A DNA stretch of 64,000 bases from JBBQNJ01 sp038329845 (GTDB lineage: Bacteria > Planctomycetota > Phycisphaerae > Tepidisphaerales > Tepidisphaeraceae), in NCBI GenBank assembly GCA_038329845.1, contig JBBQNJ010000001.1:145883-209882 (forward strand), read 5' to 3'. Shown one piece after another: positions 51,198-59,738 of this stretch (the stretch's first letter is position 1; each line of letters starts with the position of its first letter). The translations under genes were made by a program, and so were the position numbers. Below the pieces are notes generated by a model. The model ran no database searches, was not told where the DNA came from, and saw only the letters and a program-made list of their open reading frames with translations.

Positions 51198-51227
51198 CGG
51201 TATTTTAGTCTACGAACGCGCGGGGCG

Positions 51228-51357
51228 GCATGCGACCGGGCGCGATCGGCAAGTGAGCTACTCGCCGCCGTTTCGGCGAAGCGGGAGGCGACGCATGCGA
51301 CCGGGCGCGATCGGCAAGCGAGCACCTTGCCGACTATCACGGCGAAGCGGGAGGCGC
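51228..51357. repeat. Tandem 65-bp duplication over the GGDEF gene end
   Basis: Copies 51228-51292 and 51293-51357 share GCATGCGACCGGGCGCGATC and GGCGAAGCGGGAGGCG, with a more divergent middle. The GGDEF stop (51337-51339) lies in the second copy; the first is the downstream duplicate. Confidence 0.8.
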
Positions 51358-52734
51358 AGGAGCCGTCGGAGGCGGCGCCGGCGGCGGGAATGTGTCATCG
51401 TCGGAGCCGACCAGGTGAATCGAGTTCTTGCCGGAGCGCTTGGCCTGAAACATCAACGCGCGATCGGCGGCCTCGATCAGGCTATGGGCATCGGCGGCGT
51501 CGAAGGGATAGACGGCCAGCCCGCCGGAGATCGTCAAGTCGCCCTTGCCGCCGGGTCCCAGTCCGCTGAAGTCTTCGCCGGCGACCAATTTGCGGAATCG
51601 CTCGAGAATGGTTCGGATCGACGCCGGTACCCGCGGCGGCGGGACGGGGCTGGGCTGGCGCGGCTGGCGCGGGCCTTCTTTCTCCCAAAAGATCACCCCG
51701 AACTCGTCTCCCGACAAGCGCGACACCAGGTCATGCTCGCGGCAGGATCGCTTCATCAATGCCGCGGTCTGGCGGAGAATCTCATCGCCCACCCCGTGGC
51801 CGTAGAGGTCGTTGTATCGCTTGAAATTGTCGATATCGAACAGCAGCAAGGTGACGGGAAACCGCCGCTGACGCGCCTTTTCGATGATTTGCCCGAGGAA
51901 ATGGCGGAAATATCGCCCGTTGTACAACCCCGTCAGCTCGTCGGTGATCGCCAGCTTTTGCAGGCGGACGTGGCGGTCCTGCAGGGCGCCGAGCTTGCTC
52001 ATCAGGTGCGTGAGCCGGGCCAGGAAATGCCGAGCCGCCGCCTGGTCCTCGTCTCGCGGCAAGACCAGACAGAGCGTTGAAGCCTCAACCTGATTGACGC
52101 GGACGGGATGCGCGACGCAGGCAAAGCCCTCCGGTGACGCCGGGGCCGCGACACCGGGCGCTTGCAGCGACATCCGCATCGTCGGGGCGATCCTGGAGTC
52201 GATCTGCTTCGCCACCGCCGCCAAGGCATCATGCGGATGCTGCACCATCGCCTCGAGCAGCAGTTCGGCCAACGGCAAGCCCTCGAGCAGGGATACCCGA
52301 TCGGGCGAGAGACTTTGCACCAGCGCTTCGGCGTCATCGTTCGCGGCGGCTCTTTGCGGCGGCGCTTGCCGCGCGGGCCCGACCGCGAACATCTGCTGCA
52401 ATTCCCCCGGATTCACCGGCGTGACGAGATAGTCGTCGGCCCCAAACTCGAGCATTTTCCGCGATAGCGGCTCGAGCGTGGGATGTCCGAACAGCACCAG
52501 GCGCGATTCGGGCGCCAGTCGCCGAAGCGTTTGCACCGCCGGCTCGGGACGGCGTTCGATCGGCTCGGTGTTGGCCACGATCGCGGTGTAGTCCCCGGCG
52601 CTCAACTCGGCGATGCCGTCGAAATAATGCGCCACGGCGGTGATTCGCGCCGACGGCAGCGCCGACGCCAGCGCCGGGTGGGCTTGGCGGGCGACATCAC
52701 CAATCAGCAGGATTCGCTCGCTCGCTAATCGCAT
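51337..52734 (-). CDS. Receiver-GGDEF diguanylate cyclase
   Basis: 465 residues. Residues 1-115 form a receiver-like domain (ILLIGDVARQAHPALASAL; RLVLFGHPTLEPLSRKMLEFGADDYLVTPVNPGEL). A ~150-residue middle follows, and then a full GGDEF domain: LAITDELTGLYNGRYFRHFL, LLLFDIDNFKRYNDLYGHGVGDEILRQTAALM, and the active site RLSGDEFGVIFW. The motif is SGDEF rather than GGDEF, a variant found in working enzymes. It would make cyclic di-GMP from GTP. No EAL or PilZ gene is nearby. It ends in a Pro/Ala tail made by the local tandem duplication. The receiver-like gene directly upstream likely belongs with it. Confidence 0.87.
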   Translation of the reverse strand: MRLASERILLIGDVARQAHPALASALPSARITAVAHYFDGIAELSAGDYTAIVANTEPIERRPEPAVQTLRRLAPESRLVLFGHPTLEPLSRKMLEFGADDYLVTPVNPGELQQMFAVGPARQAPPQRAAANDDAEALVQSLSPDRVSLLEGLPLAELLLEAMVQHPHDALAAVAKQIDSRIAPTMRMSLQAPGVAAPASPEGFACVAHPVRVNQVEASTLCLVLPRDEDQAAARHFLARLTHLMSKLGALQDRHVRLQKLAITDELTGLYNGRYFRHFLGQIIEKARQRRFPVTLLLFDIDNFKRYNDLYGHGVGDEILRQTAALMKRSCREHDLVSRLSGDEFGVIFWEKEGPRQPRQPSPVPPPRVPASIRTILERFRKLVAGEDFSGLGPGGKGDLTISGGLAVYPFDAADAHSLIEAADRALMFQAKRSGKNSIHLVGSDDDTFPPPAPPPTAPAPPASP

Positions 52735-52739
52735 CCGGA

Positions 52740-53303
52740 TCAGTCCTCCCCCCGCGAACGCGGCACCGCCGGCTCCTGAAGCAGCGCCCGCAGTTCATCG
52801 GCTGTCAAAACCGGCTCTCCGAACGATTCGCCGGAGTCCTCTTCCGAATCTTCCAAAGCGATTCGCTGCATCGACGTCGAACGCGCTGGTTCGGGCACGG
52901 GCGACGGCGGCGGGGCGTTGACTTCATCGGCACCTCCGACGGCGGTGCGATGCAGGCCATCGTCCGAAACCAGCCCATCAGCGCCCAGTCGCAGCGCCTC
53001 GGCCATGGCCGCGGCCCGGCCATCGGTATCGCTCAGCCACAGGTCCACATGCGGGCAGCGCGTTTTGACCGCCGGAATAATCGACAACTCTTCACGAAAG
53101 AGGCTGTTGAGGCTCAAAATCAGGGCCCCATACGCCAAGGGCCGGCGGCACAGCTCCATCATGGCGGCGTAGGGGTCGTCCGCCTCGGCGCAGGTGAACC
53201 CCAGGCGCTGCATCGTCGCCATCGGACCGGCTCGACAAGCCGGGTTCCCGACGATCAACACGCGCCCCACCGGACGAGTGACTGGAAAACTGACCCCGGA
53301 CAT
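52740..53303 (-). CDS. Receiver-like (pseudo-receiver) protein
   Basis: 187 residues from ATG 53303 (MSGVSFPVTRPVGRVLIVGNPACRAGPMATMQRLGF). It has the alternating strand/helix plan of a response-regulator receiver (VLIVGNP, ALILSLNSLF, HVDLWLSDTDGRAAAMAEALRLGADGLVSDDG). The usual acidic pair and phosphoacceptor Asp are not clearly placed. It ends in an acidic Ser/Glu tail (DSEEDSGESFGEP). It stops five bases before the GGDEF gene start, so the two form one operon and may work together. Confidence 0.55.
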   Translation of the reverse strand: MSGVSFPVTRPVGRVLIVGNPACRAGPMATMQRLGFTCAEADDPYAAMMELCRRPLAYGALILSLNSLFREELSIIPAVKTRCPHVDLWLSDTDGRAAAMAEALRLGADGLVSDDGLHRTAVGGADEVNAPPPSPVPEPARSTSMQRIALEDSEEDSGESFGEPVLTADELRALLQEPAVPRSRGED

Positions 53304-53747
53304 CCCACTCCCACGCGACCCGCCGTCGCGCAATGAATACCCGAGTACATAGTACCCCGTGATTGAGGTGAAGCAATTCGCGGTTGGAAAAACCGCCTGG
53401 CGCGGATGCGGGAGAGAAAATGTTAAACGCGAAGCGGCGAAGGTGCGAAGCAGGAATCTCGCCGCCAAAAGCCATTTTCGCTTCTCCAGCAAGCGGACTC
53501 GTAGACGCAGAGTTCCTATCCCACGCTGGCTCGCCGTGTCCTCGGAAGGCCTACAGCTCCTCTTCGCCCCTTCGCGTCTTCGCGTTTAATTTCCGATGCG
53601 ATCGACTGTACGGGCTGTGATGTTTATTACGACGCCCACGCCCGGCCTTGCCGCATGAAATGGGCAAAATGGGCAGCGAATTCTCCGCCTCGTCTTCGCC
53701 CCTTCGCGATTAATTCCTGATGCGATCGACTATACGGGCTGTGGCGT
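53304..53747. other. 444-base gene-free region
   Basis: Mostly repeat: a TTCGCCCCTTCGCG-containing tandem duplication (53562-53692 and 53693-53817) covers its second half. The first half (53,304-53,560) shows only a GCGAAGCGGCGAAGGTGCGAAG patch around 53,440. No gene seen. Confidence 0.65.
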
Positions 53748-53817
53748 TTATAACGACACCGACGCCCAGGCTTGTCGCATGAAGCGGCCAAAATGGGGCA
53801 GCGATTCCTCCGGCTCG
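53562..53817. repeat. Head-to-tail ~128-bp duplication over the TIM-barrel gene end
   Basis: Copy one is 53562-53692, copy two 53693-53817, directly adjoining. Both begin TCTTCGCCCCTTCGCG, share GATGCGATCGACT and TACGGGCTGTG, and end near CTCCG...CTCG. Copy two contains the last 23 codons of the gene; copy one encodes a degraded version ending FMRQGRAWAS. Confidence 0.85.
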
Positions 53818-54581
53818 GGCGCGCCGGCACGCCAGCGCTTTTCGCACTCGAGGCTGAGCCATCCCTCGTACCCGGTGCGCCGCAATTCCGCAGCGCACAG
53901 CGTCAAGGGCAAATCTCCGTTTCCCATCAGCTTCGGCTCGTTTCGCCCGTCAACCCGAACCGAGTCCTTCACGTGGACATGACGAATGTACCGCGACAAC
54001 ACCTGCACCGTGTCGGCGGGAGATTCGCCTTTGCGATACGGATGCTCGATATCCCACAACACCCCCACATCCACCGGCGGCATCTCATGGATCAACTCCA
54101 GCACTTCGTCACTCGTCGCCCATGAATCGTGCGTTTCCAGCACCGGGATGCAGTCAAAGGGTCGTCCCATTTTCGTCAACTGCCGAAGGTGCCGCTGGGC
54201 GAGTTGCCGGGCCTGCTCGCGGGAGAGGTCTTTGGGAACCGCCCCGCCGAACACCCGCAACATGACGGTGCCCGTCTTGGCGGCCAGTTCCGCCGATCGT
54301 CGAAACTCCTCGAGCATCATGTCCCACCGCTCCGGCGCCGGCGTCACGAGCGTCACCGAAGTATTCAGACACGGCATGGACAGCCGGTTGCGCTCCAGCA
54401 AGGCGAGCGTGTCCGGCAGGCGGGCGTTGAATTCCTCCAACCGGGTGATGTCGATTTGTTCGCCGATTCCGCGAAAGTCGATCCCATGCAGTTCATTGGC
54501 GACCGCAGCTTCGACGATCTGTTCGAGCGTCCAGGCGGGACAGGTCAGCGTGGAAAAACAAAGTCGATTGCTCAGAGTCAT
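53748..54581 (-). CDS. Sugar phosphate isomerase/epimerase (xylose-isomerase-like TIM barrel)
   Basis: 277 residues. It is AP-endonuclease-2-type: LCFSTLTCPAWTLEQIVEAAVANELHGIDFRG, LDTSV-like GLNTSVTLVTPAPERWDMMLEEFRRSAELAAKTG (barrel strands), IPVLETHDSWATSDEVLELI, VGVLWDIEHPYRKGESP (metal site) and WLSLECEKRWRAG. These residues bind Mn/Zn. The family covers inosose, tagatose and hydroxypyruvate isomerases, so the substrate is unknown. The last two dozen codons are duplicated downstream. Confidence 0.82.
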   Translation of the reverse strand: MTLSNRLCFSTLTCPAWTLEQIVEAAVANELHGIDFRGIGEQIDITRLEEFNARLPDTLALLERNRLSMPCLNTSVTLVTPAPERWDMMLEEFRRSAELAAKTGTVMLRVFGGAVPKDLSREQARQLAQRHLRQLTKMGRPFDCIPVLETHDSWATSDEVLELIHEMPPVDVGVLWDIEHPYRKGESPADTVQVLSRYIRHVHVKDSVRVDGRNEPKLMGNGDLPLTLCAAELRRTGYEGWLSLECEKRWRAGAPEPEESLPHFGRFMRQAWASVSL

Positions 54582-54724
54582 GCCGTCCGAGGGTATCGCG
54601 GCGAGTTGATGCGATCAAAGCCGGTCGGAGGCTCGAGCGCGGGAGGGTGGAAGGCCGTTATGGTGGTGGGTCTCGCGAAACTCGTACCCCTGATGTGTCC
54701 GGGTGTCGCGAAGATCGCAAATTT

Positions 54725-54753
54725 TTGCTTGCGTTTGATCCGTTCGCTACACT
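54725..54753 (+). promoter_or_regulatory. Candidate promoter of mscL
   Basis: TTGCTT (54725-54730), a 17-base spacer, TACACT (54748-54753). It is the best-spaced sigma-70-like site in the window, 95 bases before the mscL ATG. Confidence 0.55.
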
Positions 54754-54847
54754 CACCGCCCGATGGTTCGGTTCGCTTGCCCCGCGGGCGGGCGCGGACG
54801 AACCGGAAGCTGTTTTCGCCCCGCCCCGTCGCGGGCAAGGAGAAACC

Positions 54848-55267
54848 ATGAAGTTGTGGCAGGAGTTCAAGAGCTTTGCCTTCAAAGGCAACATGATCGA
54901 CCTGGCCGTCGGCGTGGTGATCGGCACGGCCTTTACCAAGGTCGTTACCTCGGTGGTCACCAACTTGATGATGCCGCTGATTGGCTACGTCACGCCGAAA
55001 ACCGACTTTTCCGATTGGAAGCTCGGCAAGATCACCATCGGATTGCTGATCAACGACCTGATCACGTTCCTGATCGTTGCGATCGCGGTCTTCATTTTCG
55101 TGGTCAAGTTGATCGGTGCCATGACGCAAAAGGCCGCTGAGGCACCGGCGCCGTCGGAGCCGACCAGCAAGGAATGCCCGCGCTGCTTGTCGGTCATTCC
55201 CCTCAAGGCAACGCGATGCCCGCAATGCACCAGCGATCTGGATGGCCCCGGCCTTACCGTCGCCTGA
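54848..55267 (+). CDS. mscL: Large-conductance mechanosensitive channel MscL with C-terminal zinc ribbon
   Basis: 139 residues from ATG 54848, with AAGGAG five bases upstream. The channel part is standard: FKSFAFKGNMIDLAVGVVIGTAFTKVVTSVVTNLMMPL (TM1 pore helix) and a second helix (LLINDLITFLIVAIAVFIFVVKLIG). It is followed not by the usual short tail but by KECPRCLSVIPLKATRCPQCTSDL, a CXXC/CXXC zinc-ribbon. It releases solutes on hypo-osmotic shock. The ribbon may bind a partner or metal. Confidence 0.93.
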   Translation: MKLWQEFKSFAFKGNMIDLAVGVVIGTAFTKVVTSVVTNLMMPLIGYVTPKTDFSDWKLGKITIGLLINDLITFLIVAIAVFIFVVKLIGAMTQKAAEAPAPSEPTSKECPRCLSVIPLKATRCPQCTSDLDGPGLTVA

Positions 55268-55302
55268 AGACCCCTGCTTCCTTTTTTTTTCTGAGACCTG
55301 CA

Positions 55303-56343
55303 ATGAAACTGCTGAATGGAACGGCCCGCCGATTCACCGCGGTCCTGACGATTGCGATCCTCACCGGGTGGATCGCGGGCCATGCCCTCGCCGGTGAGGT
55401 GATCCTTAAGAACGGCGACCGGCTGACCGGAAAGTTGACCGCCAGCGCCGTGGGTGATCTCAAGATCGAGTCCGATGCGCTGGGCGAAGTCAAGGTGGAC
55501 ATGAAGGACGTCCGCACGTTTTCGTCGGATGAGCCGGTCGAGCTGCGCCTGACCGATGGATCGGTGATCAAGGAGTCGATCACCGTCGGCGATGAGGGAA
55601 CCGTCCGCACCGCCGGCCCCGCCGGGCGGGTCGTGCAGTTGTCGAGTATCGACAAGATCAACCCCCCGGCCGTCAAATGGACCGGGGCGATCAGCCTGGC
55701 CGGCGCGCTGGCCAGCGGGAACACCAAGTCGATCGGATTGACGCTCGACGCCAGCGCTGTTCGCCGGACCGATGACGACCGGATCACGCTGGGCGCTGGC
55801 TACCGGTTCCAACGCGAGCGCGATCCCGGAACCGGAACCAATTCCGAAACCCAGAACCGATACTTCATCAACGCCAAGTACGATTACTTTCTGACCAAGA
55901 AGTTCTATGTGTTCGGCAACGTCGGCGTCGAACATGACGCGATCGCCAACCTCGACCTGCGGCTCACGCCCGGGCTGGGCGTGGGTTATCAATGGCTGGA
56001 AACGGCCAAGATGAACTTCAATACCGAAGCCGGCTTGACGTATGTCTACGAAAAATACGCCGGGGTTTCCGGGTCGAATGAATATCTGAGCTTGCGGCTG
56101 GCCTACCATTTCGATTGGAAGCTGCTGGATGAAAAAGTGCTGCTGTTTCACAACCTGGAATATCTTCCGAGCCTCGAGGATATCAGCGACTACCTGATCA
56201 ACACCGACATCGGCGTGCGCACGATGATGACCAGCGCCTGGTTCACCCAGTTCAAGGTGGCGTTGATCTACGATTCGACCCCCGCGCCGGGCAAGACCGA
56301 AGCGGACCTGCAATTCCTGCTCGGCGTCGGATATGCGTTCTAG
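55303..56343 (+). CDS. DUF481 outer-membrane beta-barrel protein
   Basis: 346 residues from ATG 55303. A signal peptide (RFTAVLTIAILTGWIAGHALA) is followed by a small N-terminal strand-rich domain (EVILKNGDRLTGKLTASAVGDLKIES) of the kind seen in 'DUF481' or Omp-like planctomycete proteins. The barrel part has alternating strands (ITLGAGYRFQRERD, YFINAKYDYFLTKKFYVFGNVGVEHD, LGVGYQW) and ends in FLLGVGYAF with a C-terminal Phe, as barrels do. The function of DUF481 proteins is not settled. It begins 35 bases after mscL and may be co-transcribed. Confidence 0.83.
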   Translation: MKLLNGTARRFTAVLTIAILTGWIAGHALAGEVILKNGDRLTGKLTASAVGDLKIESDALGEVKVDMKDVRTFSSDEPVELRLTDGSVIKESITVGDEGTVRTAGPAGRVVQLSSIDKINPPAVKWTGAISLAGALASGNTKSIGLTLDASAVRRTDDDRITLGAGYRFQRERDPGTGTNSETQNRYFINAKYDYFLTKKFYVFGNVGVEHDAIANLDLRLTPGLGVGYQWLETAKMNFNTEAGLTYVYEKYAGVSGSNEYLSLRLAYHFDWKLLDEKVLLFHNLEYLPSLEDISDYLINTDIGVRTMMTSAWFTQFKVALIYDSTPAPGKTEADLQFLLGVGYAF

Positions 56344-56467
56344 CGCTGATCACGAGATCCAATCCGATCTTCTTGAGCTGGACCCGCCGGGCGCCGATTG
56401 CCAGCGCCACGGCGGGCCCGCCGCGCCAGACTCGGCATGGCACCGGTGCGATATCCGCGATCCCGGA

Positions 56468-56495
56468 TTGAAAAGCCCGATCGTTGCCCTACACT
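56468..56495 (+). promoter_or_regulatory. Candidate promoter of the aldolase gene
   Basis: TTGAAA (56468-56473), a 16-base spacer, TACACT (56490-56495), 103 bases before the ATG. Confidence 0.5.
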
Positions 56496-56598
56496 GATCG
56501 CCCCAAGGCCCCGTTTGAAGGGGTGATCGCACACGAGCGTTGTTTTTTCATGGGCCAATCGCCCGCTCTTTTTCCGCCTTAGCGCAAAGGATTCCGAT

Positions 56599-57612
56599 AT
56601 GCCGCTGATGACCACTAAACCGATGTTCGATCTCGCCTACGACGGCGGGTTCGCCGTCGGGGCGTTCAATGTCAACAACATGGAGATCACCCAGGGGATC
56701 ATCGAGGCCTGCGCGGCCGAGAAAAGCCCACTGATCCTTCAGATTTCCAAGGGTGCCCGCAAATACGCCAAGATGAACTACCTCCGCCACATCATCCTGG
56801 CGGCGGTCGAGGAATATCCCGATCTGCCCATCGCCATCCATCTCGATCACGGCGACACGGTGGACTTGGTCGATGCCTGCATCAAGGATGGGTTCACCTC
56901 GGTGATGATCGATGGATCGCACCACCCCTACGAAGAGAACGTCAAGGTCAGCGCCGAAGCGGTTAAGCACGCCCACGCCGCCGGGGTCACCGTCGAAGCC
57001 GAACTGGGGATGTTGGGGGGGATCGAGGAAGATGTGGTGGGCCTGAGCGCCGAGGAATACGAGAAGAACATCGAGAAATTCCTGACCGATCCCAAACAGG
57101 CGGTGGATTTCGCCAAGCGCACGGGGATCGACTCTCTGGCCGTCGCCATCGGCACCAGCCACGGGGCTTACAAGTTCAAGCACGAGTCCAAGCTGGCGTT
57201 CAACCGCATCGAAGAGATCATGAAGACCTGCCCGGGCCTGCCGCTGGTCATGCACGGTTCGAGCAGCGTGCCGCAGGAGTTCATCGACCTGGTGAACAAA
57301 TACGGCGGGAAAATGCCCAACGCCAAGGGCGTGCCCGAGGACCAGATTCACATGGCCGTGAGCAAGTACGGCGTGTGCAAGGTGAACATCGACACCGACC
57401 TTCGCCTGGCGTTGACGGCGAAGATCCGCGAAGTGTTCGCCACCAAGCCCAGCGAGTTCGATCCGCGGAACTACCTTGGCCCTGGACGCGAAGCGATCAT
57501 CACCATGGTTCGCCGCAAACTGCATATGCTGAATAGCGCCGGCAAGGCCGAAACCGTGATCAACCAGTGGAAAAAGCTCGGCAGCCCGCTGCCGACGTAT
57601 TACAAGAAGTAG
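56599..57612 (+). CDS. fba: Class II fructose-bisphosphate aldolase
   Basis: 337 residues. Zn ligands and phosphate site are visible: IAIHLDHGDTVDLVDACIKDGFTSVMIDGSHHPYEENV, VEAELGMLGG, AIGTSHGAYKFK, LVMHGSSSVPQEF and CKVNIDTDLRLALTAKIREV. It cleaves fructose-1,6-bisphosphate in glycolysis. Class II fits a bacterium with a Zn-dependent enzyme. It has its own promoter and is transcribed as a single gene. The sialate O-acetylesterase gene follows on the same strand 170 bases on. Confidence 0.95.
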   Translation: MPLMTTKPMFDLAYDGGFAVGAFNVNNMEITQGIIEACAAEKSPLILQISKGARKYAKMNYLRHIILAAVEEYPDLPIAIHLDHGDTVDLVDACIKDGFTSVMIDGSHHPYEENVKVSAEAVKHAHAAGVTVEAELGMLGGIEEDVVGLSAEEYEKNIEKFLTDPKQAVDFAKRTGIDSLAVAIGTSHGAYKFKHESKLAFNRIEEIMKTCPGLPLVMHGSSSVPQEFIDLVNKYGGKMPNAKGVPEDQIHMAVSKYGVCKVNIDTDLRLALTAKIREVFATKPSEFDPRNYLGPGREAIITMVRRKLHMLNSAGKAETVINQWKKLGSPLPTYYKK

Positions 57613-57782
57613 GCCGAAGCCCGGCATCCGGGATTCGCAGCAACGTTGGGCGATCGCCGCGGTTTCCGCCGCGGCGATCGCACTTGAACACTATCGACAG
57701 GCGGCAGGAGTCGCCGGATCCTCGGTTAGTGAATCCAGCAATTGGGGACCGGTGTCCTCTGTGGCTGACTGATGTGGAACTG

Positions 57783-59654
57783 ATGTCCAAATCCGACTCA
57801 TACGTATTGCAACTTCCAAATCTCTTTGGCGATCACATGGTTTTGCAGCGGGACCGCGAGGTGCCGGTGTTCGGCCTTGCCGATCCGGGCGCCGGGGTTG
57901 AAGTGACGCTGCTTGCGCCCACGCCCATCACGGGCAGCGCCAGCGCTGACGGCCAGGGGCGGTGGATGGTGCGTCTGGCGGCCATGTCCGCCGGCGGGCC
58001 TTATGCGATGGAGATCCGCGCTTCGGGCAGGACCCTTCGCTACGAAGACGTTCTCATCGGCGATGTGTGGGTCTGCTCCGGGCAATCCAACATGGAGTGG
58101 CCGGTTACCGGCGCGCTCGATGGAGCCGAGGAGATTGCCGCGGCGAATCACCCGCGAATTCGATTGCTGCAAGTGCCCCGACACGCCTCCACCAAGCCTC
58201 GACAAGACTTTGACGCGCATTGGACGTTATGCGAGCCGGAATCGGCCCGGGCATTTTCGGCGGTCGCGTACTTTTTCGGACGGCACTTGCATCGTGAGCT
58301 GAACGTGCCGATTGGACTGATCCACGCAAGCTGGGGCGGCAGCGCCGCCGAGGCGTGGACGCCGCGGCAGGCAATGCTGGATGATCCGCAGCTTCGTTCG
58401 CTGGTCACGACGGGGCAAGGCGGCGAGGAATTTGACGAAGACGCCCAGCCCAAGCCGCATGTCGATCCCGGCAACGAGGGCGTGAACTGGGGCTGGGCGA
58501 GCAATGATTTCGATGACCGCGACTGGGACCAGATGTCCACGCCCGGGGCTTGGGAAGCCACCGGGCTGAATATCGACGGATCGGTCTGGTTTCGTCGCTC
58601 GGTGACAATTCCCGATTCATGGGCCGGGAGCGATCTCGAGCTGTCACTGGGCGCGATCGATGACTTCGACATCACCTATTTCAATGGTCATCCGGTCGGG
58701 CAAACCGGCACCGAGACGCCCAACTGGTGGGCGCATCCCCGACTCTACCGGGTGCCCGGGTCACTCGTTCAGGCGGGGAGCGCGACGCTGGCGATCCGCG
58801 TATTCGATCAATGGGGCGGCGGCGGGTTAATGGGGCCGAGGTCGGCGATGAGCCTGCGGGGTCCGACGGGCGAATCGATCCCGCTGGACGGTGCATGGAA
58901 ATTCCGCGTCGAACTTGCGCTGCCGCCGGCCGCCATGTCGAGCCACACGCCGCCCGGATCGCTCTTTAATGCGATGATCGCTCCGCTGATTCCCACCGCC
59001 ATCCGTGGGGCGATCTGGTATCAAGGCGAATCCAACGCCGACCGCGCGTTCCAATACCACCGGCTGCTCTCGACCCTGATCGGCCAGTGGCGAAAACTCT
59101 GGAAACAAGGCGATTTCCCGTTCCTGATCGTACAACTGGCCAACTTCCGCCCGCGCTCACCCGATCCGCAGCCCAGCACCTGGGCCAATCTTCGTCAGGC
59201 CCAGCAGGACGTGTCGCAGTCCGTACCGAACACCGCCTTGGCGCTGGCGATCGATGTCGGCGATGCCGACGACATTCATCCGCGCGATAAGCAAACCGTC
59301 GGTGAGCGACTGGCGCTACAGGCACTGAAGGTCGCCCACGGGAAAACGATCGAAGCGGACGGCCCGGCGTTCGAGTCGATGTCGATCGGCGACGCCGAAG
59401 TCCGGCTGCGATTCGCTTACGGCCCGCTTGTCGTGCGCGGCTCCGCGCTCGAGGGGTTCACCCTCGCCGGGGAGGATCGGCGTTTTTTCAATGCTTCGGC
59501 GCGGCTCGAGGACGATCGGACGGTGGTTCTTTCCTCGGCGCAAGTCCCCTGCCCGATCGCGGCGCGATACGCATGGGCCGACAATCCGCCGTCAACCCTC
59601 TACAACCGCGCCGAACTGCCCGCGGCGCCGTTCCGCGGCGATGATTGGGAATGA
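57783..59654 (+). CDS. Sialate O-acetylesterase (SASA family, SGNH)
   Basis: 623 residues from ATG 57783. Catalytic Ser is in WVCSGQSNMEWPV; the family blocks HASWGGSAAEAW and AIWYQGESNADRAFQY follow, and Asp/His are in DADDIHPRDKQTVG. Between residues ~230 and 370 sits a galactose-binding-like beta sandwich insert (WFRRSVTIPDSWAGSDLELSLGAIDDFDITYFNGHPVGQTG). Such enzymes remove acetyl groups from sialic acids on host or mucin glycans. No signal peptide follows this start, unlike most relatives, so either a start was missed or it acts inside. Its 3' end is a duplicate of the neighbour's. Confidence 0.85.
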   Translation: MSKSDSYVLQLPNLFGDHMVLQRDREVPVFGLADPGAGVEVTLLAPTPITGSASADGQGRWMVRLAAMSAGGPYAMEIRASGRTLRYEDVLIGDVWVCSGQSNMEWPVTGALDGAEEIAAANHPRIRLLQVPRHASTKPRQDFDAHWTLCEPESARAFSAVAYFFGRHLHRELNVPIGLIHASWGGSAAEAWTPRQAMLDDPQLRSLVTTGQGGEEFDEDAQPKPHVDPGNEGVNWGWASNDFDDRDWDQMSTPGAWEATGLNIDGSVWFRRSVTIPDSWAGSDLELSLGAIDDFDITYFNGHPVGQTGTETPNWWAHPRLYRVPGSLVQAGSATLAIRVFDQWGGGGLMGPRSAMSLRGPTGESIPLDGAWKFRVELALPPAAMSSHTPPGSLFNAMIAPLIPTAIRGAIWYQGESNADRAFQYHRLLSTLIGQWRKLWKQGDFPFLIVQLANFRPRSPDPQPSTWANLRQAQQDVSQSVPNTALALAIDVGDADDIHPRDKQTVGERLALQALKVAHGKTIEADGPAFESMSIGDAEVRLRFAYGPLVVRGSALEGFTLAGEDRRFFNASARLEDDRTVVLSSAQVPCPIAARYAWADNPPSTLYNRAELPAAPFRGDDWE

Positions 59655-59738
59655 GCCGGCGCGATTCGCGCACGACGGCGGGCACCGTTGCGCAGCGATG
59701 ATGGGAAGCGATCCAGCGCTATTCGATCACCGAGGCGA
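59628..59738. repeat. 57-bp-spaced repeat over the ends of two convergent genes
   Basis: Copies at about 59628-59680 and 59685-59738 share CCGTT-CGC-GCGATGAT and a following GGGAA...ATTCG stretch, roughly 75% alike. The esterase stop (59652-59654) lies in the first copy and the GTPase stop (59719-59721) in the second. Confidence 0.65.

Noticed and set aside
56333..56497. 54-codon frame (MRSSADHEIQSDLLEL...) overlapping the DUF481 stop
   Set aside because: Overlaps the previous gene out of frame, has no ribosome site, and covers the likely aldolase promoter.
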